A stretch of 64,000 nucleotides of DNA from Cycas panzhihuaensis (Eukaryota > Cycadophyta), in assembly GCA_023213395.1 (NCBI GenBank), contig CM041465.1, positions 230,027,741-230,091,740 of the forward strand. Reading direction: 5' to 3'. The position numbers and the translations under genes are program-made. The notes below the pieces were generated by a model that did no database searches, was not told where the DNA came from, and saw only the letters and a program-made list of their open reading frames with translations. Shown here one piece after another: positions 33,230 to 44,186 of the stretch (its first letter is position 1; every line of letters starts with the position of its first letter).

Positions 33230-33660
33230 TTTTTTACCAAGATAGGGGTTTCTTCCATTGTCTAGGAGGTGACTATTGGTGGTATCTTGGTTGGATTGCA
33301 AGTAGTTATGATGGTAGATAACCATAAAAACATTGAGGCACTGATGTTAGCTTTGGCAGAGATGATGACTGGCCAGGACTGGGGCATCTTAAGGTAATGT
33401 AAATTATCAAAGTTGTCATATTTTGACAATATGCCTTCTATCATGTACTACTATTTGATATCATATCTCACTAGAATCATAGGAGGTATATGTTCCACTT
33501 GCCTAGAGTTGGGGAACTGACAATCACTCTATTAGATGTATGGAGGATCTTAGGGGTTCTAGTGAGCAAGCACTAGCCATGTTGGGGGTCTTACCCAGCA
33601 TGGATGTAGCATATTAGTGTTAGGTAATATGACAACAATGGTTGGAGGCTAAAATTTTAA
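33230..33660 (+). pseudogene. PMD-like antisense gene remnant of element J
   Basis: Plus-strand frames read MVDNHKNIEALMLALAEMM, then after frameshifts HRRYMFHLPRVGELTITLLD and VWRILGVLVSK. E's antisense gene has RRRYVFHLP, VEDMTVIPRD and IWRILGVL at the same place. The pattern (aromatic-F-H-L-P...E-[ML]-T...D-[VI]-..-[IL]-L-G) is that of the plant mobile domain family (MAIN/MAIL-like and transposon-borne). The Trp of SHW is a TAG stop here. It runs opposite to J. Only the N-terminal part remains before H. Function in retroelements is unknown to me. Confidence 0.65.
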
Positions 33661-33662
33661 CA

Positions 33663-34266
33663 TGTTGGCAGCGCGGTTTTCCCTCTAAACCTTCCTCGGG
33701 GGGTTCCAAGGGGGGCAGGAGCCCTCCTTGGCCAGGGGGGTGTGGGGGACGTAGAATTCCCCCTGTAAAGAGGGGGTTAAGGGGTGATAGTCCCTGACCA
33801 AAAAATTTAGCACTAGAAAGTATATTAAATTGTAAAGAGAATCAATGTCATTTGTTTAAAATACCCTAGATTTAATGGTCGAGATTTGTGCCTTGGATGA
33901 CCCTCTCATGTAGCCTGATTTAGGGTATTTTTTATTATGTTGATAGTGTTCAATATATTATGAGGATTTATGTGGCTAGTTGTTGGTGCTGTGAGCACTC
34001 TACTATAGGATTGTGTATATTTTCTCCATTCTATAACAATAAAGATTGATACCTTTCCTATGTAGATGTTTCTCTAGTACACTGCTAGGGTTTTACCATG
34101 TTATATCGGGTGTACATGTGATGCTTAGCTTTCTTGTTTATTTTATTGTTTTATCTCTGGTTTAAGAACTTGCATGTTAAATTTTAGTTTTGATTCTTGT
34201 AATTAGTTGCAAGAATAGTTTAGATTTTGGTGGCGGTTTAAGGGTTGGGATCTTATCTTCTCAACA
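33663..34266 (+). repeat. 5' LTR of element H (about 604 bp) with a G-rich structured head
   Basis: It ends CTTCTCAACA two bases before the PBS. The first 120 bp have six runs of 4-6 G (33698, 33711, 33735, 33744, 33772, 33781) and a hairpin CCAAGGGGGG/CCCTCCTTGG at 33706-33731. The exact start (33663) is less certain than the end. Confidence 0.75.
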
Positions 34267-34268
34267 AG

Positions 34269-34282
34269 TGGTATCAGAGCCA
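34269..34282 (+). promoter_or_regulatory. Primer-binding site of element H
   Basis: TGGTATCAGAGCCA, initiator-Met tRNA type, 2 bases after the LTR. Confidence 0.95.
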
Positions 34283-34338
34283 CTTTTATTTTTGTAGTGA
34301 GTTTGTAAAGGTTTTGGTGTCAGCTTCTTCTACACCAA

Positions 34339-36006
34339 ATGGCAAAACTGGCAAGTGCAAAGTTCGAGGTGGAGAAATTCAATGGCAAGAATAACTTTAA
34401 GTTGTGGAAGTTAAAAGTGTATGATGTTCTTGTATAACAAGGTTTGTATAGAGCTCTTGCAGGAAAAATAAAGAAACCCACATGGATGGACGATGACGAA
34501 TGGGATGATCTAGACAAAAAGGCTCTTAGTATAATACGATTATGCTTAGCAGATGAAGTTCTATTTAATATCGTAGGGGAGTAGACAGCAACAGGATTAT
34601 GGACCCGGTTGGAAGGCCTGTAGATGACCAAATCGGTGATGAGTCGAATCTACTTGAAGAGTCAGCTATACTCATTATAGATGAAGGAAGGTGCAAAAAT
34701 TACTAACCATTTAAATATTTTTAATACTCTTATTTGTCAGTTGGCTAGTATCGATGTCAAAATTGAGGATGAGGACAAGGCTGTTACCTTATTATGCTTA
34801 TTACCAGAATCTTGGGATAATATTGTCACCTTAATTAGTTTTAGCACTACAGATGAATTAGAATATGATTTTGTTGTGAGTGCTTTGCTGATGGAAGAAG
34901 TGCAAAGGAAGTCTAGTCTTAAAACCTCCACACTAGAAGCTATGATAACAAGGGGTAGAATAATTGATAGAGAACAAAGCTCCAGGGATACATCGAGGTT
35001 AAATTTAAAAGGCAAGAAGAGTAAGCTTAGGAATTGGCACTATAATAAGACCGATCACCTTAAGAAGGATTACTTCAAAAGGAAGGAGTTCCAGAAAAAG
35101 GAAGACCCTGCCAAGGAGGCTAATCAGGTGGAGTCAAATCAAGGTACGGATAATGATGTCTTAGTTGCTTATAATGTTTCCCATTATTAATATGACTGGT
35201 TATTAGATTCAGGTGCTTCACACCACATGTGTCCACACAAGAGTTGGTTCTCATCATACCAAACTCTTGATGGTAGTGATGTGCTTATGAGAAATGAAGT
35301 TTCTTGTAAGATAGTGGGCATTAGTAGCATCAAAATTAAGATATTTGATGGTGTAGTGAGAACATTAACTGAGGTTAGACATGTACTTGATCTGAAAAAG
35401 AACCTGACTTCCTTGGGTGAACTAGATTTAGGTGGTTATAAACATACAAGTCATGAAGGAGTCTTAAAGATATCAAAGGGTGCCTTGGTTGTTATGAAAG
35501 CCTTAAAGAAAGGAAACCTCTATATTTTAGTGGGAAGTACAAATGTTAGCCATGTAGTTATAGCATCAAAGACTGTAGAAGATCTAGATCAGTTATGGCA
35601 TTAGAGACTTGGGCACATGAGTGAGAGAGGACTTAAGGTGCTGATAAACTATAAGTTACTTCCTAACTTATAACTTTCAGATTTGGCTTTCTACAAACAT
35701 TGTATTTTTGGAAAGCAGTGTAGACTCAAGTTTAAAGTAGGGAGTCACTAGTAAAGGCATTCTAGATTACATACATTTAGATGTATGGGGACCAGCCCCT
35801 AAAATATCTTATGGAGGATCATTGTACTTTGTCATATTTATAGATGATTACTCTAGAAAGATATGGGTCTATTTTTTGAAAAGGAAATCTAAAGTTTTCA
35901 GTGTATTTAAGTAGTTCAAGGCTCTAGTTGAGAACAACACTAGTAAGTCAATCAAATGTTTAAGAACTGACAATAGAGATGAGTTTAACTCCTTAGAGTT
36001 TGAGAA
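34339..36006 (+). pseudogene. gag-protease-integrase remnant of element H (copia)
   Basis: From the ATG at 34339 the frame reads MAKLASAKFEVEKFNGKNNF, the Tork/Tnt1-type gag opening, then a stop before QGLYRALAGK. The longest open piece 34681-35190 (169 aa) is the gag body (NHLNIFNTLICQL, LLCLLPESWDN). The protease follows (WLLDSGASHHMC, intact active site) in 35191-35400, in frame with 35227-35604 (VRHVLDLKKNLTSLG). LWH, a stop, then RLGHMSERGL is the pre-integrase. Integrase is broken and ends at the F insertion. Stops at about 34436, 34582, 34621, 34678, 35190 and 35604 make it inactive. Confidence 0.88.
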
Positions 36007-36439
36007 TGATTTTACACTAATAATTACTTGGATTCTCCTTGTTACTATAGTTTCATCTTTTCTTCATTGATTATTTACAAAGTTGTAGGGATTTTGGAGG
36101 GTTTCCCTTAGCCCAACCAAGGAAACCACTTATATTAGGGAGGCTAGTATCATCATGAGGCACCCCTTACCCTCTCTTCTTATATTTCACACTTTCTTAC
36201 ACTTTGTTTCTTTGGGGTGATTGTTCATGCTTGTATGTTGTGCATGTATTCTTTTGGTACTGTATAAAAGGTAGTATTGTGAACTATATTGTAAATATTA
36301 TTATTTTTGGATGATTTCCTAACTTGCATAAAATGTAGAGACCAATCTTTCTAAAGTGGCCTGAAAGGCCTAACGATGGATTACACTTTCTGAGGTGAGT
36401 ACTATTTTCATTCTACATATTTCTTGGTTTTTGTCTTTC
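36007..36439 (+). repeat. Element F 5' LTR, first part
   Basis: It matches the reverse complement of 9500-9927. It starts TGATTTTACACTAATAATT inside H's integrase. It ends where G begins; the LTR resumes at 60763. Confidence 0.85.
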
Positions 36440-37181
36440 CTATTGGAAGCATACCTCTAGGGTCCACTATAAATAAGAACACCTAAGCCGACACAATAAC
36501 TATAACAAGGGCATAAGGGTCTCAAAAGGAAGGATAGGTCACCCTCAACAGGAGTCTATACATCAGAATGCTAGTTTAGGGACTTGCAAATAGTGCTTAA
36601 GACTTTCCCCTTTGTACGAGTACCTTCCTAGATCTGCATTAGGCAAGGGCATCCTCAGTTTACAGAGTAAGCCTAGGGGAGAGCTCTCATATCCTTAAGG
36701 TGAAGGGGAGGAGAGGAAAGGCTCTCTTCTAGAGAGGAGGCAAGAGGAAAATATGGTTTCTTGTGAAGTAGGAACCTAGAAGCAAGGGGGAGGAAATGGT
36801 TGGTAGAAGGAAAAGGGGAGATTTGGCATATATAAGAACCAAATCTAAAGGATTAGATGGTTGTCTTTATGGTCACCTAAAGGGTTTGCCTTTAGGGTTT
36901 GGTCCAAATGCAAGGGTTGTTTAGTTATGCTAAGGGTTTAAATTATATCCCTTATTTTAATTATGAGATGATGTGGTAAAAATCAAGGTCTTAGTCTTGA
37001 GAAAAAGAACAAAAAACAACAATAACACTCTCTTTTAACCTCGCTTTCTTTTACTTTGTCTGAAGAAGAATGATTCAAGGGAGGGGGTAAAAGAAAGGGG
37101 AGACACAAATGATTTATATGAACCTTTTATTTTGATGCTTTCTTTTGATGCAAAGGGGAATGCAAAAAGGAAGATGCTTTC
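36440..37181 (-). repeat. Element G LTR (minus), right-end-of-LTR part
   Basis: This is part of about 3.2 kb that is absent from F' and so was inserted into the F LTR. The minus-strand 3' end reads GGTATGCTTCCA near 36444, comparable to the E LTR end GACGTGCATCCA. E interrupts it at 37181. The flanks CTTTC (36435-36439) and CTTGC (60763-60767) could be a one-mismatch duplication. Confidence 0.65.
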
Positions 37182-37223
37182 TATTTCCCAGCTTCCGAGA
37201 ATGGATACGGAGTGATCGACTTA

Positions 37224-37240
37224 GGTAAGTGTAGGTATGC
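37224..37240 (+). promoter_or_regulatory. Conserved U3 word GGTAAGTGTAGGTATGC
   Basis: The same word about 40-45 bp from the LTR start recurs at 55649-55665 (E 3' LTR), 62939-62955 (I), 60720-60704 (G, minus) and 17160-17144 (J, minus). Its first part is a strong consensus 5' splice site. Role unknown. Confidence 0.7.
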
Positions 37241-37636
37241 TCCTCACCTTGTTGATTGTTTTCTTTTGTGATGAGTACATGCTTGTATGTTATGATTTTG
37301 TAGATGGTCCTGTTGACATCTACACCTATCTAGCCTATGACGACTATAGCGGGGACATATTCCCAGTGAGTGTGGCACCACGGTGGCCGCAACACTTCCC
37401 GTATTTTGCCCTACTCACCTTAAGACCCATTTGGCTTACATCGTCCCTGCATGTGTGATGATCCATCATTGTTTGGTCGACTTATTGCACCTTTGAGTCC
37501 CATTGTTGCTTCCTGTGGCTCATTTGTCTGCTTGTCTACCTCTGGGCAAGTGTCCTTGCCCCCTGCCAGCCTCCTTGGTCACTAGTCCATAGCCCAGGCT
37601 AGCTGTCTGGGCCAGTTTTGGCCTCTGGCCTCGCAC

Positions 37637-37831
37637 CATCGCAGATTTCGTAGTACCACGATATTTACGGTAGTACCGCGATATTTGCGGCAGTATGACT
37701 ATCTCAAATTATTTTTAAAAATTCACCATGGTAATTCTCACATTTATTGTAGAACTGCCACGTGTCTCGTGACTTAACTCATCGCCAACCACGCCCTAAT
37801 CGCTCAATTAGGGTTGGGGCTAGGTATTTAA
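37637..37831 (+). promoter_or_regulatory. E 5' LTR promoter region (20-bp array, G-box, palindrome, TATA)
   Basis: TAGTACCACG, TAGTACCGCG and CAGTATGACT start at 37651, 37671 and 37691, exactly 20 bp apart. A G-box CACGTG is at 37759-37764. CCCTAAT/ATTAGGG form an inverted repeat at 37794-37813, overlapping a telo-box-like TTAGGGTT. A TATA-like TATTTAAG is at 37824-37831. The same order recurs in the 3' LTR at about 56020-56184. Confidence 0.7.
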
Positions 37832-39932
37832 GTCTCACCTAAGTCATTTTAGGGATCTTTTTGCTCATTTTTAGAAGGATCACAAGGAAAAACGCCATGC
37901 TCTTTGTTGTTCCCAACTGCTCCACTGCTGTTTCAGGACCTGCTATCATTCTCCACTGCCCAACTCTCCTTTGGTACAGCTGTGATATCTTCCCAGCCCC
38001 TTGCACACCTTGGAGAGGGCCTCCTTGGAGAGATTCTAGCACTTCCTTGCCCGAGCAGCCATCAAGCATTCTCAAGTGCAGGTTTTCCTTCAACCATATT
38101 AGCATGGGCTCCATACCTGTTATTCCATAGTCCTTTTGCAGATTTCTTAGCCTCTTTCCAATAGTTTTTTGACAGAGGTAAACGCCTCCCTTCTTCTCTA
38201 TAGGAATTTGTTAGTTTAGAATCTTCTCTTTGTCCAATTTATGCCCAGGTTTGCATGCCATTTCTAGCTTGTCTTAGCTTACTCTTTGGAGGTTGTTTCT
38301 TGCCCTTGTTTGAGACTGTTCTTTCCTGTTGTTAGGGCATTTTTTCCTACGTTTCATGCCTAGGAAAGTGGTTAAAAGGGAATACATAAGGTTTGGGAAA
38401 GAGCTGGGTGGATTCCGCACCACCTTCCACGTTCCCTAAGAGGTTTTTTTGCCCTCCAAACCTTCCCTTTTGCCCCATGCTACTCTTGGAAGTGGAACAA
38501 GGGTTTAGTAGGCCATTTCCAACTGCTAAAATCAGCATTAGCACTTGTTGCAATGCTAGTTTGAGGGCTCATCTCTTAATCCAGGCAACACACATAAGCC
38601 CTAGCTACTTGTCCCTTGCTCAACTTTGTTCTTAGCAACCCAGTTTACTTCCCATAGCACTCTGGTTTGTTGGGGATCTCTTCGAGTCTCTTTGGACTCT
38701 TATTGCCTCTATTTTCAGCCCTTTGTATAGCCATACCCTTGCCACCTATGGCTTCTTGAGGGAGGGTAGGGTTACTCTTTACGGGAGGTGGGCCACTCTG
38801 AGGCTTACTCATCTATGTATCGTTCATTTGAGTAGTTCATTTTGCCATAGACTATTGCCACAATCTTGGGTTTTATGTACACTAACATATAGATATAGAA
38901 GGTTTGTTCTTCATATATGTACACACGTGTTGTTGGGACTTTATTTTGTGTTATTAGCCTCCTTTCCTTGGAAAGGGGTATTTGTGCTTACTTGTAGGTA
39001 TATGAAGGGCGTAAGGGATTTCCTCCACCTCTCTCTTGCGGGTAAGTACTTTTGCTTTTATTTATATTATGTTTCAGCATTTTATTTTCTACTATCATTT
39101 TGTCCTTTTTCCTTTCTTGGCACTCTAGTGTCATTTCCGGGGAAGGTAAGAAAGCCCCACGCTTCATTCTACCACAATCCTTCTTGTTCGCCATGCTTTG
39201 TGGAGCGATCTTGGATACCTCATAGAAACACCACCACTCCAACCGCGTCTCCATTCTGGGTATGTGTGCCCGCTCCACATTATTTTCTTTTCTTTAAAGG
39301 TTTTTTCCATAGTAATAATTAGCTCATTTGAAAGGAAAAGGGAAACCAACTCTACCTTTTGATTTATATTTCATTTGTTACATTTCTCGCATCGTATCTA
39401 TCATAGGGAAAGGTGTTAGGAAGTTTTCCCTTTTTACCTTTTCCCCTTCACCTTGTAAACTCCATCCTTGTCTCATTGACTTGTTAAGCTTGGTTAGTTT
39501 GCTTGCATGTATCGTAGTACTTCCCTTTTGATCGCTTCATTTATCCTTCCTCAGTTTTCTCCTGCCTAGCCGAATAACTGAGAAGATCTCATTCGTAGGT
39601 TGTTCACCTGCTTACCCTTTTCTCATTTCCCTCTGCTCTAGGGAAACCCTCGAAGGGTCCTCTCCTTTCCCTTTTGGCCATCCAAGGGTGGGAGGATCCT
39701 TCCCCTAGGTCTACTCAGGCTAATCTTTCACCTCCTCTCTTCTTGTTTGAAGTGGGGAACCACCTTTAGGTAGCTGGATACCATCCGCAGGTCCTGAACT
39801 TGCGCTCCGGTGCATGGGGTGTCCTGCGTGGTATTTGCCTTACTCATAGGTTCTTATCTGCACCCTATAGTTCCATTGATCGCCCTTGTTATTCCTACTT
39901 AGTTAGGTAGCTATCCCATAGACGCGCATCCA

Positions 39933-40100
39933 CTAGCAGCCATACTGGGGATCTGCCAGTAAGGGAGCTAGTCTCTGCTCTTTCCTGTTGGTATTGCTAT
40001 CTCCTTATGGTTGTCTCCTACTTCGTTTTCTTCATTGGGAAGCCCCCAACGTGTGCTTTTTATCGCCCTTTCTTTCATCTACAGTGTTGGTTAACCTTGT
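39933..40100 (+). other. E leader with PBS region
   Basis: Directly after the LTR, CTAGCAGCCATACTGGGGAT resembles the matching position of F (61827 onward, CATAATGGGGACTCGCTAG). The PBS should lie here but I do not recognise the tRNA; it is not the initiator-Met type. Confidence 0.5.
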
Positions 40101-42360
40101 ATGCGACGCTTCTCTCGTTACTTATGTACTCTACCTCCATTGTTAGAAGACCTTGGGTATCATCCTCTTCCTTCATCAGAATCTGATTCGACTATGGAGG
40201 GATACCCTTCCGATTGGGTCTACCACACCTCAGCCTTGGGAACTCATGAGTTTCCCTCTTCTATTCCAGGATCCACCCAAGAGGGTGATGATCCTATTTA
40301 CTACCCGAGTGACCAACATCACCCACTTGACGCCCATCCCTCTACCCATGTAGTAGAAGGATCTTTTCCTTTTGAGATTTACCACTCAGTTGGTGATTCT
40401 TATGTGGAACGTCCCAAGGGATCTACTTTGTTTGAGGTCCCATCTATCTCTTATGATCATGTAGATACCCCTCCTGCCGATGTGGTTGAAGCTTTTAATG
40501 AGTGCCGTCGCGCTGCTCATTTTCAACCACATCCTAGATGGTTTGAAGATGCTTTCTGTGGGGGGGCCTCTTCCTCGTCTGCTCCTCCCCTGCTTTCTTC
40601 ATCCTCATCTACTCCTCCTGCAACAACCAATTCCTTCATACCTACACATTCGTCCCGCTTCTTCCCTGTTGTCGTTGCGGGGATGCATGCTGCATCTTCT
40701 ATCCCTCGCCAAGGCCCTAGTGCTTTGAGGCCTTCTCGTGGTATGTCTTTCCCTTAGTTGAAGGTTAGCATACCTTTCCCTAGCCAAACTAATGTGCCAT
40801 TCCCCAATGTGGTGCATACCTTCTTTAGTAGGCCTGTTGGTCCTACTAACCCTCTAGCCATTAGTCATGTGGGACTCGCTCCTACACACCCTCAAAACCA
40901 ACTTACTGGTCCTTCCTTTTACATCCCCCCAGGGTACACTTCTCAACCTTGGGGGCAGGGTAGAGGGAACCACCTCCTAACTTATGGAGTAGATCCGTTA
41001 CACCCATATGGGATTGCCCCACCTACGAGTGGCCCATATGAGCAAAACCTAGTTCCACATCTGCCTTTTCCGTCATCTAGTACAATCCCTTTTACCGTGC
41101 CTTCGCAAGAGAACCCGACTCCCTCTCAAGGCACTTATCCCCAAGCCCCCTTCCAGTAAGGGACGTTTCCTCAAGGAGGGATGGGTGTACCACCCCCGTC
41201 CACTCCTTGCTCACTACCTACTACATCATTCGTTGATCCTACGGTCCAGGCAAGGGCACGTCCCTTCATGGACTATAGATCAACACCTTTATCCATTGAG
41301 GCATTGAGAACTAATCTGCCGCCTCATCCTCTTGAAGTTCCTAGATTTGATAGAACTTCATCATAAGATCTAACTAAACACGTACATAGTTTTTCTATGG
41401 TGTGTATAGACTACTAGGCTTACGACCATATCCTAATGAAATTATTTCTACGATCGTTGCAGGGCGATGCCCTTAAGTGGTTTTATCGCCTCCCTGCCCA
41501 CTCTATCTTTTCATTCCAGCAATTGGTGGACGAATTCATCAACTACTTTGATGTAGCTTGCCCATTTAAGAGCGGAATAAAATCCCTCTTATTGCTCAAA
41601 CAAGGCCATGATGAGATGAATCATGACTTTGTGCGATAATTCCATGACTTGTTTCACTCCACTAAGGCCACATTGCCTGAGGAGCTGAAGAGAGATCTTT
41701 ACGTTAATACACTTCGTCCTGAAGTACATGTGGACGTCTTTAAAATGGGGGCAACTACATGTGACTCCGCGATCACCAAGTGCTTAGCATTGGAGGCTAT
41801 TGAGATCCAAGCCAGACTCAAGAAGCCTCTCAAGCCCTCACAACGACGTGAGGCACCACCTTCAACCAAAGATACTAAACCTTTGCAACCCTCTAAATCC
41901 TCTTCTCATTAAACTGAGAGGACTTTAGACCCCCTCACATCTACTATACGCTCATTCGAGCATATGATGAAGGAGCTTAAACTCTAAGCCCCTTCATCTC
42001 CAACATCTAAACAAGCAACTCAAGCTTCCCTCCCCAGGAATGGAAACACCTAGTCCTCTCAAACGAGAAAGATAGATCCCCTGCTTGAGAAGAAGTGGTG
42101 CTCCATTCATGGGGAGTGCTTCCACGATGACTCGCATTATAGAGCTCAGCATCCCAAGGATGCCCCTCGATGTGACTCCTCTCCTAAACAGGCCTTAAGG
42201 CCTAATCTAGACCAACCAGTTCACAAGAATCCATTCCCTAAACATGGGGAATACGATCGCAACACTCAATCCAAAAACAACCAGAACCGAGGAAGATCAC
42301 TGAATTCCTGTCCTTCCCGTGATAAAGGGAAGGGTGCCTAGGATTCGTCCTCTTCCTCGC
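40101..42360 (+). pseudogene. gag of element E (Tat-like)
   Basis: The N-terminal frame 40101-40757 (MRRFSRYLCTLPPLLEDLG) is shared with F's gag at 61995 and is proline/serine-rich. It continues at 40758-41159. The gag core is in 41181-41366 and 41436-41912: HPLEVPRFDRTSS, then LFLRSLQGDALKWFYRLPAH and FSFQQLVDEFINYF (retrotransposon gag pattern SL.G.A..WF..L...SI.....L...F...F). A finger-like WCSIHGECFHDDSHY follows at about 42096. Stops at 40758, 41158, 41365, 41415, 41637 and 41910 break it. It would encode the particle protein. Confidence 0.85.
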
Positions 42361-42719
42361 ATTCTCTTAACCAACGCACTCCTTCACCTTTGTAGTCATA
42401 GAATAAGGGAAAGAGGGTGCTCCAAATGCTTGAGGCTACTCCTTTGTGTGCCCTTACTTAGTCTCAAGCTGCCAAAGAAATAACTGGTGCTTCTTCTTCT
42501 ACTCCTTCCAATCCTCTTCCAGAGAACCCTCCTCTAGAAGTGCCTCTCTTCCCCAAGGTCATTCCTGTGTGCCCGGGTCGTTACGATTTCTGAAGGGCAC
42601 TTACCCAACCTACTGTGAAGGGTAAGCCTTTCTCCATCGTGGACGAGCTTCATACTGTTGCCGTGGGAATGTCCTTGATGGATGTTTTGAGGAGTTTTCC
42701 CAAGTAGCGGACTCTCCTC

Positions 42720-43200
42720 TTGGAAGCTTTAGGATCGAATAACGTGCCTGTTCATGCTTTGGACATCACCCAAAGTCATGAACCCATTATTTCGTTTGAT
42801 CCTAAGGACCTTCCTCTCATATGTGAAAGGGAACATCAGTGGAACTTCCCATTCACTATTACCATCGATATACCTGATTGTACCCTGCGAAGGACTATTA
42901 TTGATAATGGTTCTTTTGTGAATGCCATGCCCTTACGTGTTATGTAAGAGCTTGGTATTTCCACCTTGGAACCCATTCCATGGCAATGCCAAGGTTATGA
43001 CGGTAGCGAGAAGACCCCATTGGGATCTATCATGATTTCGCTCACCCTCGAGGGCAAGACTGTCCTCGTTGATGTTGTAGTCCGCGACATCAACCACAAC
43101 CTTCTCTTAGGATGTCCATGGCTTGACCAAATAGGAGCCGTGTGTTTGACTCTTTAGGGACAACTTAAATTTGTCCATGATAGACGAATGAGGGTTATTC
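42720..43200 (+). pseudogene. Protease of element E
   Basis: The frame 42720-42947 ends with RRTIIDNGSFVNAMPLRVM, the retropepsin motif of Tat elements (usual D.GSS.N.MP). After a stop, 42966-43157 continues YDGSEKTPLGSIMISLTLEG and ILLGCPWLD-like NLLLGCPWL, the flap and second conserved block. This protease would process gag-pol. Two stops are present. Confidence 0.85.
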
Positions 43201-43835
43201 CTTGCGAATGCCCACTAGCCAAATAAACCCGTCCTGTTAATCAGGCAAGCCAAGGTCCTTCAACTCATGCCTCGGCTTGCTCCATTGGTATACCCAATCC
43301 ATCTGAAGAAGATCCTGTATCTTCTTTTTCTAGTCTCATGTGTTTCACTCCTATTGGCATTGGGAGCTACAGCTATCTTGCCTCGTTTAGTGATGATGAG
43401 TCGTACGATGAGGACGAGGATTGTCTCCACCTCGTCTCTTTCCTCCACACCAATAGATCACACCCATCCAGTTCTAGATCTCCATCTAGAACCTCTTTCA
43501 TTGGTAAGACTAGACACTCTTCTGTGTTGTATGTCATCACTCGTGTTGACTCATCCGGCATCAGTTCTTCTTCTTCATCACCTCCTACAGGTGATGGCTT
43601 CAAAGAATTGCCTTTCACTCCTTTCGAGGAGCCCCTTTTTTACTCTCTCTTAGAGTCTTGTGAGGAAGACAGGCAACCTGAAGACCATCATGGTCCCGTT
43701 GCCTCCACTTCCTCTAGCACTTCATCTATTCAGAGTAAGGTCATCCATGGGGTGGATTACTTCAAAGATGATGAAGCCTTACTCGAGCACTTAATGGGCT
43801 CCGTGCCCCACCTAGTTGAGATTCCCTCTCTATGA
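43201..43835 (+). pseudogene. Linker region of E pol, RT to integrase core missing
   Basis: The frame 43338-43835 (165 aa) begins MCFTPIGIGSYSYLASFSDD and is acidic and serine-rich, then passes directly into the sequence before the integrase C-terminus (LVEIPSL, stop, VSLRGLIDEKS). No RT, RNase H or integrase DDE motif is found between protease and integrase tail, a gap where about 3 kb of pol should be. I infer an internal deletion. Confidence 0.7.
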
Positions 43836-44186
43836 GTCTCTCTTCGAGGTCTCATTGATGAGAAGTCGATCCGTCAAGCTCACCTTCTGGACCTCGAGGC
43901 TTTAGACAAGAGACGCTTAGCCGCTTATCAGGCTAACTTGGCATCCAAAGCTCGCTTCCAAAGGACTTACGATAAACATCTTTGTTCCCATCCTTTGTTT
44001 CCTAGGGACTATGTCCTCAAATTAGAATATCTTCATGACTGTTTGACCAAATTAAAACCTAGATGGGTTAGCCCTTTCATCATTATCGAGACCCTCAGTA
44101 ATGGTGCTTATAGGATTGCCACCCTGGAAGGTCTTGAGTTTGAGAAATTTGTTAATGGGAAATTCCTTAAGAAGTTTTACTCGTGA
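43836..44186 (+). pseudogene. Integrase C-terminal domain of element E
   Basis: It reads LDLEALDKRRLAAYQANLAS, then RTYDKHLCSHPLFPRDYVLK, then LKPRWVSPFIIIETLSNGAY and NGKFLKKFYS followed by a stop at 44184. This is the Tat-type integrase tail (L..LDE.R..A......AYDKR.R.R....GD.VL, then P.W.GP..I......GAY.L, ending N...LK.FY). It would bind DNA non-specifically. The catalytic core is absent. Confidence 0.88.

Larger units (their letters stand above)
32758..33662 (-). mobile_element. Element J interior, between L and H
   Basis: This is J sequence resuming after L. It carries, on the strand antisense to J, the 20-bp array (33061-33140) and the PMD-like remnant. H interrupts it at 33662; the rest of J, including pol and 5' LTR, is beyond H/F and outside the window. 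Confidence 0.7.
33663..36006 (+). mobile_element. Element H: 5' part of a Ty1/copia retrotransposon
   Basis: An LTR (33663-34266), PBS (34269-34282), gag, knuckle-poor linker, protease, pre-integrase and the start of integrase are read on the plus strand. It stops in the integrase core at 36006, where element F is inserted. Its 3' half is beyond the window. The LTR start is inferred from TGTTGG/TCAACA termini. Confidence 0.85.
37182..39932 (+). repeat. 5' LTR of element E (2751 bp)
   Basis: It aligns over its whole length with 55607-58285. It starts TATTTCCCAGCTTC (TG mutated to TA) and ends GACGCGCATCCA. Compared with the 3' copy it has one extra 20-bp unit (37651-37690) and about 60 bp more around 37500-37570. 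Divergence by eye is clearly larger than between the LTRs of D, which is nested inside E. Confidence 0.95.

Noticed and set aside
40605-40817. Minus-strand frames opposite E's gag
   Set aside because: They are shadows of the gag reading, which is supported by homology to F's gag.
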